Assembly: GCA_000437395.1 (NCBI GenBank)
Contig: FR898184.1
Coordinates: 1 to 64,000, forward strand
Direction: 5' to 3'
From: Clostridium sp. CAG:288
Lineage (GTDB): Bacteria > Bacillota_I > Bacilli_A > RFN20 > CAG-288
Length of the DNA stretch: 64,000 nucleotides
Both the position numbers and the translations under genes were made by a program. This document shows positions 15,200 through 24,930 of this stretch, piece by piece; the stretch's first letter is position 1; every line of letters begins with the position of its first letter. Under the pieces are notes generated by a model. That model was not told where the DNA came from, did no database searches, and saw only the letters and a list, made by a program, of their open reading frames with translations.

Positions 15200-17026
15200 C
15201 TAAATTTCGTTTTGATGATGTGCTTCGTATTTCTTTCTTAAAGAAGTTTCAAGAATCTTTTTTCTCATTCTAAGAGATTTAGGAGTTATTTCAACTAATT
15301 CATCGCTATTAATATAATCTAAGCAATCTTCAAGTGACATTCTTCTTGGAGCCTTTAAGACAACTGTATTATCTTTGTTAGAAGAACGTTGGTTGGTTAA
15401 GTTCTTTGTCTTAGTAACATTGACTGCTAAATCTGAATCATATTTATTTTCACCAACGATCATACCTTCATATACTTCAACGCCTGGTTCAATAAACATT
15501 GTTCCACGTTCTTCGGTATATTTAATAGCATAACCTGTTGCCATACCTGTTTCTGTTGAAACAAGAACGCCTGTAGTACGTGCACCGATATTTGCATTAA
15601 TGACTGGTCTAAATTCTTTAAATGTGTGGTTAATAATTCCGTATCCACTTGTCATAATCATAAATTGAGTCATAAATGATAACAATCCACGTGATGGGAT
15701 AACATAGATTATTCTTGTTTGGCCATTTTCACTTTCCATGTTGATTAATTCAGCTGATCTCTTTCCAACTAAATCCATGACGTTACCAACGAAAGCATCT
15801 GGAACATCAATTTGTAAATCTTCAAATGGTTCACACTTGACGCCATCGATTTCTTTAATAATAACTTCTGGTCTTGAAACTTGAAGTTCAAATCCTTCAC
15901 GTCTCATGTTTTCGATTAAAACAGAAAGGTGTAGTTCACCACGACCAGTAACAACATAACTTTCAGTATTTGGAACTGCAACATATTTTAAAGAAACATC
16001 TCTTTGTGTTTCTCTAAATAATCTGTCTTCAATTTTCTTTGCTGTCAATATTTTTCCTTCACGTCCTGCAAAAGGTGAATGGTTAGCAGCAAAAGTCATT
16101 TGGAGTGTAGGTTCATCAATTCTTAATAATGGTAATGTATCAAGATGGGCTGGATCACAAACTGTCTCACCGACATTAATATCTGGTAAGCCAGCAATAG
16201 CACAAATATCTCCTGCTTCGACGTGATCAACTTCAATTCTTTGAAGACCTAAAAAGCCGTATAACTTTTGAATTTTAAATTGTTTAACTGATCCATCAAT
16301 TCTTATACATGAAACAGTATCGTTAAGTTTAATTGTTCCACGATCAACTCTACCAATACCTATTTTACCAACATAATCATTATAGTCTAATAATGATGGT
16401 TGGAATTGGAAAGGTCCTTCAACATCAGTACTTGGAGCTGGAATTTCAGAAATGATTGTGTCTAAAATTGGTTCCATTCCTGGCTTTTGATCAGCTGGAT
16501 CTGGAGAATAAGACGATGTTCCCTTTAATGCAGATGCATAGACTACTTTATAATCTAATAAATCTCCATCAGCACCGAGTTCAATAAACAAATCTAAAAC
16601 TTCATTTAATGTCTTACCAATATCTGCATTTGGTCTATCAATTTTATTAACTACAACAATTGGTTGGAGATGAGCTTCAAGAGCTTTCTTTAAAACAAAT
16701 CTTGTTTGTGGCATGGTTCCTTCAAAAGCGTCAACAACTAAGATAACACCATCAACCATGTTCATAATTCTTTCAACTTCGCCACCAAAGTCAGCGTGTC
16801 CTGGAGTATCAAGAATATTAATTCTATAATCCTTATAATTAATTGCAGTTGTTTTAGCTAAGATTGTAATACCACGTTCCTTTTCAATATCATTAGAATC
16901 CATGACTCTTGTACCGACTTGTTCGTTGTCTCTAAAGGTTCCTGAACATCTTAAAAGTTGATCGACAAGTGTTGTTTTACCATGGTCGACGTGAGCTATA
17001 ATTGCAACATTTCTAACATTTTTCAT
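15200..17026 (-). CDS. typA: Translational GTPase TypA/BipA
   Basis: 608 residues, full length. G1 AHVDHGKTTL, G2 with RGITI, G3 DTPGHADFGGEVER and G4 NKIDRPNA are all in place, followed by domains II, III, V and the BipA C-terminal domain. It binds 70S ribosomes and helps late 50S assembly and growth under stress. A GTG three codons upstream is too close to the GGAG to be the start; the ATG of MKNVRN is used. A cre-like sequence (TGTAAGCGTTATTT, 12 of 14 to the CcpA consensus, 17111..17098 on the minus strand) lies 70 bases upstream, possibly by chance. Confidence 0.96.
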   Translation of the reverse strand: MKNVRNVAIIAHVDHGKTTLVDQLLRCSGTFRDNEQVGTRVMDSNDIEKERGITILAKTTAINYKDYRINILDTPGHADFGGEVERIMNMVDGVILVVDAFEGTMPQTRFVLKKALEAHLQPIVVVNKIDRPNADIGKTLNEVLDLFIELGADGDLLDYKVVYASALKGTSSYSPDPADQKPGMEPILDTIISEIPAPSTDVEGPFQFQPSLLDYNDYVGKIGIGRVDRGTIKLNDTVSCIRIDGSVKQFKIQKLYGFLGLQRIEVDHVEAGDICAIAGLPDINVGETVCDPAHLDTLPLLRIDEPTLQMTFAANHSPFAGREGKILTAKKIEDRLFRETQRDVSLKYVAVPNTESYVVTGRGELHLSVLIENMRREGFELQVSRPEVIIKEIDGVKCEPFEDLQIDVPDAFVGNVMDLVGKRSAELINMESENGQTRIIYVIPSRGLLSFMTQFMIMTSGYGIINHTFKEFRPVINANIGARTTGVLVSTETGMATGYAIKYTEERGTMFIEPGVEVYEGMIVGENKYDSDLAVNVTKTKNLTNQRSSNKDNTVVLKAPRRMSLEDCLDYINSDELVEITPKSLRMRKKILETSLRKKYEAHHQNEI

Positions 17027-17196
17027 AAATAACACGCTCCTTAAATCGATTTGTTATTATATACCTTATATTGATTTTCTTCTACTATATTTTGCACAAA
17101 TAACGCTTACAAAATAAAATTTTATTAAATTTATATTATCAGTCTTTCAAAAAGCATAACTTTTTTCAACTTTTTTTGATTTTTTTCAAATTTTGA

Positions 17197-17225
17197 TTGC
17201 AAATAGCTTTGGCTATTGTTATAAT
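17197..17225 (+). promoter_or_regulatory. Promoter of tRNA-Ala
   Basis: TTGCAA (17197..17202) and TATAAT (17220..17225) with a 17-base spacer; the mature tRNA begins 12 bases past the -10 box. The preceding 60 bases are very T- and A-rich, like an UP element. Confidence 0.85.
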
Positions 17226-17237
17226 CTTTATCGCATT

Positions 17238-17313
17238 GGGGCTGTAGCTCACCTGGGAGAGCGCCTGCTTTGCACGCAGGAGGTAGCGAGTTCGATCCTC
17301 GTCAGCTCCACCA
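17238..17313 (+). tRNA. tRNA-Ala (anticodon TGC)
   Basis: 76 bases including encoded CCA. Acceptor GGGGCTG/CAGCTCC, D-arm GCTC/GAGC, anticodon arm CCTGC/GCAGG with TGC in the loop, T-arm with TTCGATC, discriminator A. Single gene with its own promoter and terminator, divergent from typA. Confidence 0.97.
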
Positions 17314-17326
17314 TTTGCAAATTATA

Positions 17327-17352
17327 GTTTGGCAGTTTGCCAAACTTTTTTT
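17327..17352 (+). terminator. Terminator of tRNA-Ala
   Basis: Stem AGTTTGGCA / TTGCCAAACT with a very short loop, followed by seven T residues, 13 bases after the CCA end. Confidence 0.85.
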
Positions 17353-17356
17353 ATAC

Positions 17357-18670
17357 TCATAAGACAATTATCAATCCTATAAATGCAGCTAAAATTACAA
17401 AAGGGACAACAATAATTCCATATGTTACAAAACTTATAAATTCAAATTTCACTTCATATTTTTTTAGTAGTGATATCCACATTATCCCTGCTAAAGCTCC
17501 TATTGGTGTTAAATATGCTCCAACATTTGATCCAACTATCGTAGAATATATCGCTATTTCTCTATATTGATTAACATTACTTAAAATCGACGAGAATAAA
17601 ACTGACATTGGAATGTTATTTATAAAATTATCAGCAAGAGTCGAGGCGATAAGATAAGTCAACGAAGTAGTTTCTTTTGAATATGATAAATTAGATAAAA
17701 AGTTTGCAAATTCAATAGTAATACCACTATATTCTAACGAAAGTACTATAATGAACATAGATAGTACAAATGGTATTAATGAATATGGCAGTCTTTTATA
17801 AACGTTAAATAATATTTTATCTTTTCTATATATAACCTCATAAACAAATAAAACTAATGTTAATGAACAAGCGCTTATAAAGCAAATTATCCACATTTGT
17901 ATATTAATATAATTTGAAATAACCAATAAAACTGTTGTAATAATTAAACTAATCAAGTTAATTATAACTAGCGCATTATGTTTGATTTCATAAGTATTAA
18001 TATTTATTGCTTGCATTGGATTTTTTAACTCTTTGTAAAATAAAGCCAATAAAATTAAAAGCGATATTATTCCAGAAAATAAAGTTGGCAAAATCATTAT
18101 TTTTAAATAATAAATAAAAGATATATCAAAAAATTGTGATAAATATATGTTTGTAGGATTACCTATAGATAATAGCATTGAGTATGTATTTGCATTGACG
18201 AATTCCATTATTAAAAATGGAATTGGATTAATCTTAGCATTTTTAGCAAAATAACAAATAAATGGCGTAAAAGTTAAAATAACTATATCGTTTGATGTGA
18301 AAATAGTTAAAACACTTATTAAAAAATATAGCGTAAAAAATAATGAAAATTGATTATTTTTACACTTTTTTATAGCTTTAGAAGCAAGCATCTTGAAAAA
18401 GCCAAGCTCATCAAGAGATATTGATAAAATCGATATAGACATAAAAAGAATTAATATTTTTATTGGATTAACATTAGAATCCGAAGTAAACGCTTTTATA
18501 ATCTCATTAACCGGAACTTTCTTAAAAGCGATTAATATCAAAGCACCTATTAATGGTGCAATAAAAAATATATCAATCTTGTGTCCTTTTATATTTATAC
18601 TTGGCTTAAAAAGAATAGTTAGAATTAACAAAATAACAACCAAAATAAATACACAAATAGTTAATATCAT
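17357..18670 (-). CDS. ArsB/CitM-superfamily anion permease
   Basis: 437 residues with about eleven hydrophobic segments. The pattern TSNDIVILTFTPFICY near residue 125 and NNIPMSVLFSSIL near residue 360 is that of the ArsB/NhaD/CitM ion-transporter superfamily, with an internally repeated fold. Substrate is uncertain: arsenite, an organic acid or Na+/H+ exchange are all possible, and there is no arsR, arsC or other clue nearby. No clear ribosome binding site precedes the ATG; a TATAAT lies about 30 bases upstream. Confidence 0.8.
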   Translation of the reverse strand: MILTICVFILVVILLILTILFKPSINIKGHKIDIFFIAPLIGALILIAFKKVPVNEIIKAFTSDSNVNPIKILILFMSISILSISLDELGFFKMLASKAIKKCKNNQFSLFFTLYFLISVLTIFTSNDIVILTFTPFICYFAKNAKINPIPFLIMEFVNANTYSMLLSIGNPTNIYLSQFFDISFIYYLKIMILPTLFSGIISLLILLALFYKELKNPMQAININTYEIKHNALVIINLISLIITTVLLVISNYINIQMWIICFISACSLTLVLFVYEVIYRKDKILFNVYKRLPYSLIPFVLSMFIIVLSLEYSGITIEFANFLSNLSYSKETTSLTYLIASTLADNFINNIPMSVLFSSILSNVNQYREIAIYSTIVGSNVGAYLTPIGALAGIMWISLLKKYEVKFEFISFVTYGIIVVPFVILAAFIGLIIVL

Positions 18671-18736
18671 ACTTTTTTACTTTTTCATAATGATTATACA
18701 ACTAATTGTTTATTTTAAGTACATAATTTATTTAAA

Positions 18737-18758
18737 ACAATTTTAAATATTGTATAAT
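18737..18758 (+). promoter_or_regulatory. Promoter of ybaK
   Basis: TATAAT at 18753..18758, within TTGTATAAT, and a weaker TTTAAA 16 bases upstream. The leader to the ATG at 18816 would be about 50 bases. Confidence 0.5.
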
Positions 18759-18815
18759 TTAGTGACGATGATATTAATTTAGCTATTATCGTTAATAGAT
18801 TTGGCAGGTATTTAT

Positions 18816-19289
18816 ATGTTAAAGACCAATGTTTTAAGAATATTAGACAAAGAAAATATCAAATATAATTCACGCGAATACGATGACGAAATTACTGATG
18901 CAGTTGAAGTTGCAAAAGCTGTTAATAAAAATCCTGAAGAAGTTTTTAAAACACTTGTAACAGAAGCAAACAATCACGAACATTATGTTTTTGTTATTCC
19001 TTCTTTGATGACACTCGATCTAAAAAAAGCGGCTAAGGCTGCAGGAGTAAAATCAATATCATTAATTCACCAAAAAGAACTATTACCATTAACTGGATAT
19101 ATTCATGGTGGATGTTCACCTATAGGAATGAAAAAATTATTTCCTACTTTTATTGATGAAACTGCAATTCTTTATGATACTATTGTTTTTAGTGCTGGAA
19201 AAAGAGGACTTCAAGTAGAGTTGCCAGTTCAAGAACTATGCACACTTATAGGCGCAAAATTAGCTGATATAAGTAGTGAAACAAAATAA
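18816..19289 (+). CDS. ybaK: YbaK/EbsC-type Cys-tRNA(Pro) deacylase
   Basis: 157 residues, the standard size. The family core is visible: KTLVTEANNHEHYVFVIPS, LDLKKAAKAAG with the conserved lysine, and GYIHGGCSPIGMKK. YbaK hydrolyses cysteine mis-attached to tRNA(Pro). The start is placed at the ATG; an upstream in-frame TTG at 18801 has no ribosome binding site. It stands alone between a divergent permease and ftsK; a weak hairpin (CTTTTCCTTTAGGAAAAG) follows the stop. Confidence 0.92.
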   Translation: MLKTNVLRILDKENIKYNSREYDDEITDAVEVAKAVNKNPEEVFKTLVTEANNHEHYVFVIPSLMTLDLKKAAKAAGVKSISLIHQKELLPLTGYIHGGCSPIGMKKLFPTFIDETAILYDTIVFSAGKRGLQVELPVQELCTLIGAKLADISSETK

Positions 19290-19376
19290 TTCTTTTCCTT
19301 TAGGAAAAGCTTTGCGATTATTACGTGCGATTTCTATGCATACTATGATATACTAAATAGATGTGTGGAGGTTCAC

Positions 19377-22100
19377 ATGGGAAGAGATAAACACGAGCCT
19401 AAAGACTCAAAACAAAAATTTCAAATTTCAGATGATGCTGAAAAAACATTAATTGGATTGATGTTAGTAATAATATCGTTAATTGGATTATTAAACCGCG
19501 GATTTGTCGGCGAGTTTTTAACATACATTTTTGTATATGTTTTTGGTGCATTCTATTTTATATTTTTCTTTTTCTTAATTTTCTTTGGAATATATTTAGT
19601 CATAAAGAAAAAAGGATTATCACTTAAAGTTAATTTGAACTTTTTAGGCGTCACTTTGCTTTTTGTTTCAGCATTAATCACAGCCTGTATACAAGAAGAT
19701 TCTTTAACAATTAGAAACACTTTTTCCATCTATCAATCGAGAATCGGCTCGATAAGCTCTGGAATATTTAACATAGAGTCACTATCTAACGTCGGTGTTA
19801 CTGGTGGTGGATTTGTTGGCTATTTTTTGACAGGATTACTAAATAGTGCTGTCACTTCATTAGGAACAAAAATTATTGTTGCTTGCTTCATTGTTGCAGG
19901 AGCATTCATTTTGTTAAAAAAACCTTTAACATTTGCTCTTAAAGGAATTAAAAAATCGGTTACTGCTCGCAAAGAAAAAAAGAAGCAACAAAAAGAGCTT
20001 CAACAATTAGCTGCTCAAACTTCTGAAGAAAGTGCATCTGATAGAACAATAACTATACCTAATGTTCAAAAAGAAGAAATTGATGTTCCTCAAAGTGAGC
20101 CTAGAAAACCAGCACCAACTAACAATTCTCCTTTCTCTATTAAAACAGCATCTAGACCAAGTGCTCCTACTTTCCAAAACGCATATAAGCCTGAACAAAC
20201 ACAAGTTGAAGAAAGAACTATTCAACCAATTATAGAAGAACCAGTCTCTAAGCCTATCGAAAAACAAGATTATTTAATTGATGAAAAAGAGCTTCAAGGT
20301 GATGCACCTGTTATAAATAATAGTGAAGCTAATAATCACCATTCAAACCCATTCTTAAATATATTTTCAAAGCCAAAAGAAAAAGCTGAAGAAAATAATA
20401 TTAAGGAAGAAGAAATATCTAAACCAGTAGTTAATAATGCAAAAGAAGAAATGGAACTTGATGATGATTCAGAAGACTTAAAAGATGGCTTAACAATAGA
20501 AAGAAGCGATAGAAAAATCGTTTCACCTTTAGATAAAAGTTATAATATGTCTCAACAACAAACTTCTTTTAATCAAAATCAAAACTTATTCGTTACCAAA
20601 AATGTTAATACCGAACCTAAAAAAGTCGTACAACCTTCAGTACAAAGAAAATATATCTTACCTTCAATTACACTCTTAAGTGATCACAAAGAATATGGCA
20701 AATTTGAACAAAACCAAAGAGCAGCTCAAGATAGAGTCGGCATGATTAACTCTGTATTCGACAACTTTAAAGTTAAAGCTTCTGTCGTCAGTTATATTAT
20801 TGGTCCATCAGTTACAAGATTTAACGTTAAAACAGAACCTGGTGTTAGAGTTTCAACATTAGCAGGATTAGTTAATGAAATCCAAGTTGGGTTACAAGGC
20901 GATAAATCAGTCCGTATCGAAACTGTCGTTCAAGGACAAGACACTTCTGGTATCGAAGTAGGAAACCCTGTTCCAATGACTGTTCCATTTAAAAAATGTT
21001 TCGATGCACTTAGTGGAGAAGATAAACTTGTAATTCCATTAGGTGAAGGTATCAATGGAAATATTATCAAAGTAGCACTTTCTGATTTCCCTCATGTTTT
21101 AATTGCTGGTTCAACTGGTTCTGGTAAATCAGTATTTGTCCACTCATTAATAATGTCATTAATAATGCGTAATTACCCTAATGAGTTAAAACTTATCATG
21201 GTTGATCCTAAAAAAGTCGAATTTACAAAGTATCAAAATTTACCTCACCTTTACTGTCCAATTATCACTGAACCAGATATTGCAACAGCTGCTTTATATA
21301 AACTTGTTAGTGAAATGGAAAGACGTTATACAGTTTTATCTAGAAATGAAGTTGTTAACGTTAAAGAATATAGAAAATTAATGGCTAGCAAACCAGACTT
21401 AGAGGAAATGCCTAACATCGTTATGATTATTGATGAATTTGCTGATTTAATATCCAATAACGCCAAAGAAATTGAACCTCTTATTCAAAGAATTGCTCAA
21501 AAGGCCCGTGCTGCTGGTATCTTTATGGTAATTGCTACACAAAGACCTTCTGTAAATGTTATCACCGGTGATATCAAAGCAAATATTCCAGGTAGAATTG
21601 CTCTTTCAGTATCATCAGCTATCGACTCAAGAACTATTCTTGATGAAACAGGTGCCGAAACACTTTTAGGTAAAGGTGACTTATTAGCTAGAATTCCTGG
21701 GCTCAAGTTCTTAACAAGAGTTCAATCAGCCTATGTTGATAATGAAGAAATATCTAGAGTAGTTAAATACCTAAAAGAGCAAGATAAACCTAATTTCAAT
21801 CCTGACTTTCTTAACCTTGAACTTAGAGAAGATCAAAATGGCAACCTTTCACCAGCAAATGACAAATCAATTTTAGGTGGTAAAAAAGGTTCAGATGATG
21901 AATATTATGAGACAATTAGACAATATGTTTTAGACTCACAAACCGCTTCTACTTCATCAATTATGAGACATTTCGGTTTAGGATATGGCCGTGCCGCTTC
22001 GATTCTTGATAGTTTAGAAGAGGAAGGTATAGTCAAAACCATTGGTAATGGTAGAAAAGTGGTTATTAAAAAAACAGATGATGCTGATTCAGATTTTTAA
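19377..22100 (+). CDS. ftsK: DNA translocase FtsK/SpoIIIE
   Basis: 907 residues. Four or five membrane segments (about residues 25-185), a long polar linker rich in Glu and Gln (about 185-430), the alpha and beta motor domains with Walker A AGSTGSGKSV near residue 580 and MIIDEFADL as Walker B, and a C-terminal winged-helix gamma domain (TSSIMRHFGLGYGRAASILD) that reads polar DNA motifs. It pumps chromosomal DNA through the closing septum; in this sporulating organism it probably also fills the forespore. GGAGG lies 6 bases before the chosen ATG; a GTG four codons upstream falls inside that site. The two M16 genes follow, as in Bacillus. Confidence 0.95.
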   Translation: MGRDKHEPKDSKQKFQISDDAEKTLIGLMLVIISLIGLLNRGFVGEFLTYIFVYVFGAFYFIFFFFLIFFGIYLVIKKKGLSLKVNLNFLGVTLLFVSALITACIQEDSLTIRNTFSIYQSRIGSISSGIFNIESLSNVGVTGGGFVGYFLTGLLNSAVTSLGTKIIVACFIVAGAFILLKKPLTFALKGIKKSVTARKEKKKQQKELQQLAAQTSEESASDRTITIPNVQKEEIDVPQSEPRKPAPTNNSPFSIKTASRPSAPTFQNAYKPEQTQVEERTIQPIIEEPVSKPIEKQDYLIDEKELQGDAPVINNSEANNHHSNPFLNIFSKPKEKAEENNIKEEEISKPVVNNAKEEMELDDDSEDLKDGLTIERSDRKIVSPLDKSYNMSQQQTSFNQNQNLFVTKNVNTEPKKVVQPSVQRKYILPSITLLSDHKEYGKFEQNQRAAQDRVGMINSVFDNFKVKASVVSYIIGPSVTRFNVKTEPGVRVSTLAGLVNEIQVGLQGDKSVRIETVVQGQDTSGIEVGNPVPMTVPFKKCFDALSGEDKLVIPLGEGINGNIIKVALSDFPHVLIAGSTGSGKSVFVHSLIMSLIMRNYPNELKLIMVDPKKVEFTKYQNLPHLYCPIITEPDIATAALYKLVSEMERRYTVLSRNEVVNVKEYRKLMASKPDLEEMPNIVMIIDEFADLISNNAKEIEPLIQRIAQKARAAGIFMVIATQRPSVNVITGDIKANIPGRIALSVSSAIDSRTILDETGAETLLGKGDLLARIPGLKFLTRVQSAYVDNEEISRVVKYLKEQDKPNFNPDFLNLELREDQNGNLSPANDKSILGGKKGSDDEYYETIRQYVLDSQTASTSSIMRHFGLGYGRAASILDSLEEEGIVKTIGNGRKVVIKKTDDADSDF

Positions 22101-22111
22101 AGGTGATATAA

Positions 22112-23338
22112 ATGAATAATATTAATCTTATAGAAAAAAAGAATTATCGTATCGATTATTTAACCGTTACTTACATAGTTGAAAGTACAAGAATTGCTGA
22201 AGTTTTATTAACTTTAGATTTTATCTTAAAGTCTAATAAAAAATATCCAACTCCAAAAGAAAATTTATTAGCTTCTTATGAAAACTACGTAATAAATAAC
22301 GGTGCATCTATTTTAAAACTAACAGATGATGGCCAAACATATGTTACTTTTTCAACTGACTATTTGTCAAAAAAGTACAGTCCATCACTAAATGGACTAA
22401 CAAAAAGTGCTCTAAAATTACTAAACGCTCAAATTTATAGTGGACTCAATGAATCTTTAGAAAACTTTACTCAATTTAAAACTGCTCTTATCAAAAAAAT
22501 AAGTGATTCCAATAAAAGAGCAAGTACAATTGTAAGTAAAAAACTAAAGGAGAATTTTTACCCAGACTTGTTCACAATAGATGACGAATGTACTATTGAG
22601 CAAATAGATAAAATAACTTTAGAAGATATAAAAAAGACTTATAAAAAAATCAATTCTTCTAAAAGATACGTTTTTGGAGTTTCCGCAAACATTAAGTCCT
22701 CAAAAAAATATTTAAAGAAATATTTCAAACCAAATACAGAATTAGAACCGCTGAATTTTTACAAAGACTTTAATGAAATAAAAGTTTCGGATTTAGTTGA
22801 AGAAAGCGAAAAATATATAAATTCAACATTAGGAATAACGTATATTTCAAATAGTTTAAATTCAATTAAAGATCAATTTATAAAACAAATAGCTTTATTT
22901 ATTCTATCCAACTCTTCTTCATCAATTCTCTTCACTGAAGCAAGAGAAAAAAGAGGACTTTGTTATAGCATATACTCAACTGCACTAAGTAATACAAATA
23001 TCGTAAATATTTTTGTAGATATAAATAAAAAAGATTATACTGAGACTTTAAAGCTAGTTGATAAACTTGTTAGCACAAGTTCAAATGCAGTTAGCGAAGC
23101 GCTATTTAACGCTGCAGTTAACGATACTATATCAAATCTTATTGATATACAAAGCACACCGATAGATTTAGTTTCTTTCACAAGAAAGTTAAGGCTATAC
23201 AATTATCAAAACTCAATCGATGAATTAATCGAAGAAGTTAAAAACATAAAAATAGAAGAAGTAATCAATTTCTTAAAATCACTCAAGAAAAACGGCAGTT
23301 ATGCCTTATTAGGAACAAAGGAAGTACAACAATCATGA
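22112..23338 (+). CDS. ymfF: M16-family peptidase-like protein (YmfF type, no zinc site)
   Basis: 408 residues with the M16 fold but without the inverted HxxEH zinc motif, so probably the non-catalytic partner of the next gene, as in other M16 pairs where one subunit has lost the metal. SRASTIVSKKLKENFYPD and REKRGLCYSIYSTAL match the family pattern. AAAGGTGAT precedes the ATG by 5 bases. The stop TGA overlaps the next start (ATGA). The ftsK-ymfF-ymfH order is conserved in Bacilli; the substrate is unknown. Confidence 0.82.
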   Translation: MNNINLIEKKNYRIDYLTVTYIVESTRIAEVLLTLDFILKSNKKYPTPKENLLASYENYVINNGASILKLTDDGQTYVTFSTDYLSKKYSPSLNGLTKSALKLLNAQIYSGLNESLENFTQFKTALIKKISDSNKRASTIVSKKLKENFYPDLFTIDDECTIEQIDKITLEDIKKTYKKINSSKRYVFGVSANIKSSKKYLKKYFKPNTELEPLNFYKDFNEIKVSDLVEESEKYINSTLGITYISNSLNSIKDQFIKQIALFILSNSSSSILFTEAREKRGLCYSIYSTALSNTNIVNIFVDINKKDYTETLKLVDKLVSTSSNAVSEALFNAAVNDTISNLIDIQSTPIDLVSFTRKLRLYNYQNSIDELIEEVKNIKIEEVINFLKSLKKNGSYALLGTKEVQQS

Positions 23339-24603
23339 GAAAAATACAATTTGAAAAAGCAAAAACTTCATTATACGAAGAAGTCACAAAGGATGGATTA
23401 AAAGTTATCGTTGCCCCAATTGAAGGAGCTCAAAAATCCATCTGTGGCATTTATGTAAATTACGGTGGATTTAAACACGAAAAAACAATCGGAAAAACCA
23501 ATATACCATATGGTGTAGCTCATTTTATCGAACATCGTTTATTCGATACTCCTAAAGGAAACGCTAGTGTACTTATGGAAGAATTGGGAGCTTATTCAAA
23601 CGCTTATACTTCACACTCTTTCACTGTTTATTATTTCGAAACTACTAAAGATATTTATAAGCCTTTAGATATTCTTTTAGCTATGACAACAAATATGGGC
23701 TTTACCGAAGAAGCTGTTGAAAATGAAAAAGATATCATCATTGCTGAATTATCAGAATATGAAGATGATAGAAACGATGCTATTTTAAGAGAACTAAAAC
23801 ACAATTTGTACTTTGAATCTCCACTTAAACAAGACATTCTTGGAACTAGAACTTCAATAAAAGAAACACACTTATCAACTCTTAAAAAAGTATTCTATAA
23901 CAATTATAAATTAGATAATTTAACACTCATTTGTGCTGGTAAAGTTAATCCAGAAGAGATTTCTTCGTATTTATCTAAAGTCAAATTTACTCAACATCAA
24001 AAGAGTGAACAAGTAACTGAACTTGAATATAAAGAAAATTATTCAGTTCCTGTTAAAGAAAGAAGTGAAGTAGTATTCAACCTAGAAACAACTACAGTTG
24101 GTTTAGGTATTAAATTTCCACCTCGTAGAGAACTTTATGAAAAATATGGAGATAAAATGTTTGCCATATATGAAATTCTTCCAAATGTTCTTTTTTCACA
24201 AATTAGAAACAATATTGAGAAAATGAAGAAAGATAATTTAATTATTTCAAATCTTGGAGCAAATATTATCGAAGGTGGAGAAGATACAATGCTCTATGCT
24301 TTATTCACAACAGATAAGCCAAATGAATTGATAAATGAGTTAAAAGATTATCTTTCAAAACTTCCATCAACGCTTAAATCAGGCGAATTTAGAGCTATTA
24401 GAAATAATTATGTCGGATCAATGCTTAGATCCTTCGGAGATGTAAATGATTACTTTGATGAATTAGTTGAAAAATATGCAAACCACATTGCTGCTCCAGC
24501 CATGATAGAAAGTGTAAAAATGTTATCGAAACATACAGTTAAAGACTTCTTAAATGATTTAAAGAGTTGGCCAATAACATTTACGACATTTAAAAAAGAT
24601 TAA
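23335..24603 (+). CDS. ymfH: M16-family zinc peptidase (YmfH type)
   Basis: 422 residues with a complete inverted zinc motif HFIEHRLF (HxxEH) near residue 65 and the downstream glutamate region ENEKDIIIAELSEYEDD. Translationally coupled to ymfF by a 4-base overlap, suggesting a 1:1 complex that digests short peptides. It sits between ftsK/ymfF and acpS and is probably part of one long operon. Confidence 0.88.
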   Translation: MRKIQFEKAKTSLYEEVTKDGLKVIVAPIEGAQKSICGIYVNYGGFKHEKTIGKTNIPYGVAHFIEHRLFDTPKGNASVLMEELGAYSNAYTSHSFTVYYFETTKDIYKPLDILLAMTTNMGFTEEAVENEKDIIIAELSEYEDDRNDAILRELKHNLYFESPLKQDILGTRTSIKETHLSTLKKVFYNNYKLDNLTLICAGKVNPEEISSYLSKVKFTQHQKSEQVTELEYKENYSVPVKERSEVVFNLETTTVGLGIKFPPRRELYEKYGDKMFAIYEILPNVLFSQIRNNIEKMKKDNLIISNLGANIIEGGEDTMLYALFTTDKPNELINELKDYLSKLPSTLKSGEFRAIRNNYVGSMLRSFGDVNDYFDELVEKYANHIAAPAMIESVKMLSKHTVKDFLNDLKSWPITFTTFKKD

Positions 24604-24604
24604 T

Positions 24605-24928
24605 ATGATTGGAGTAGATATTGTCAAAATTTCGAGGTTTGAAAACAAAAGCGAAAAGTTTATTTCAAGAGTTTATTCAAAACGAGAAATTGAAGAATTA
24701 AATTTAAAAAATGGACAAAACAAAAGCGAATATCTTGCTTCAAGATTTGCCAGTAAAGAAGCTTATTTAAAAGCATCTGGCAAAATGACAACAAAGCTTA
24801 GTTCAATTGAAACATTAAACGATAGCAACGGTAAACCTCATCTATTTGTCAACAATGAAGAAGTTGGTGAAGTAAGTATTTCACATGATACTTTTGCAAT
24901 TGCAGTAGTATTATTAAATAAGGAGTAA
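24605..24928 (+). CDS. acpS: Holo-(acyl-carrier-protein) synthase
   Basis: 107 residues, slightly shorter than usual. AcpS motifs are present: GVDIVKISRFE with the Mg-binding Asp, and RFASKEAYLKA with the catalytic Glu/Lys pair. It transfers phosphopantetheine from CoA to apo-ACP for fatty-acid synthesis. It begins 1 base after the ymfH stop without a strong ribosome binding site, so it probably relies on coupling. Confidence 0.93.
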   Translation: MIGVDIVKISRFENKSEKFISRVYSKREIEELNLKNGQNKSEYLASRFASKEAYLKASGKMTTKLSSIETLNDSNGKPHLFVNNEEVGEVSISHDTFAIAVVLLNKE

Positions 24929-24930
24929 AT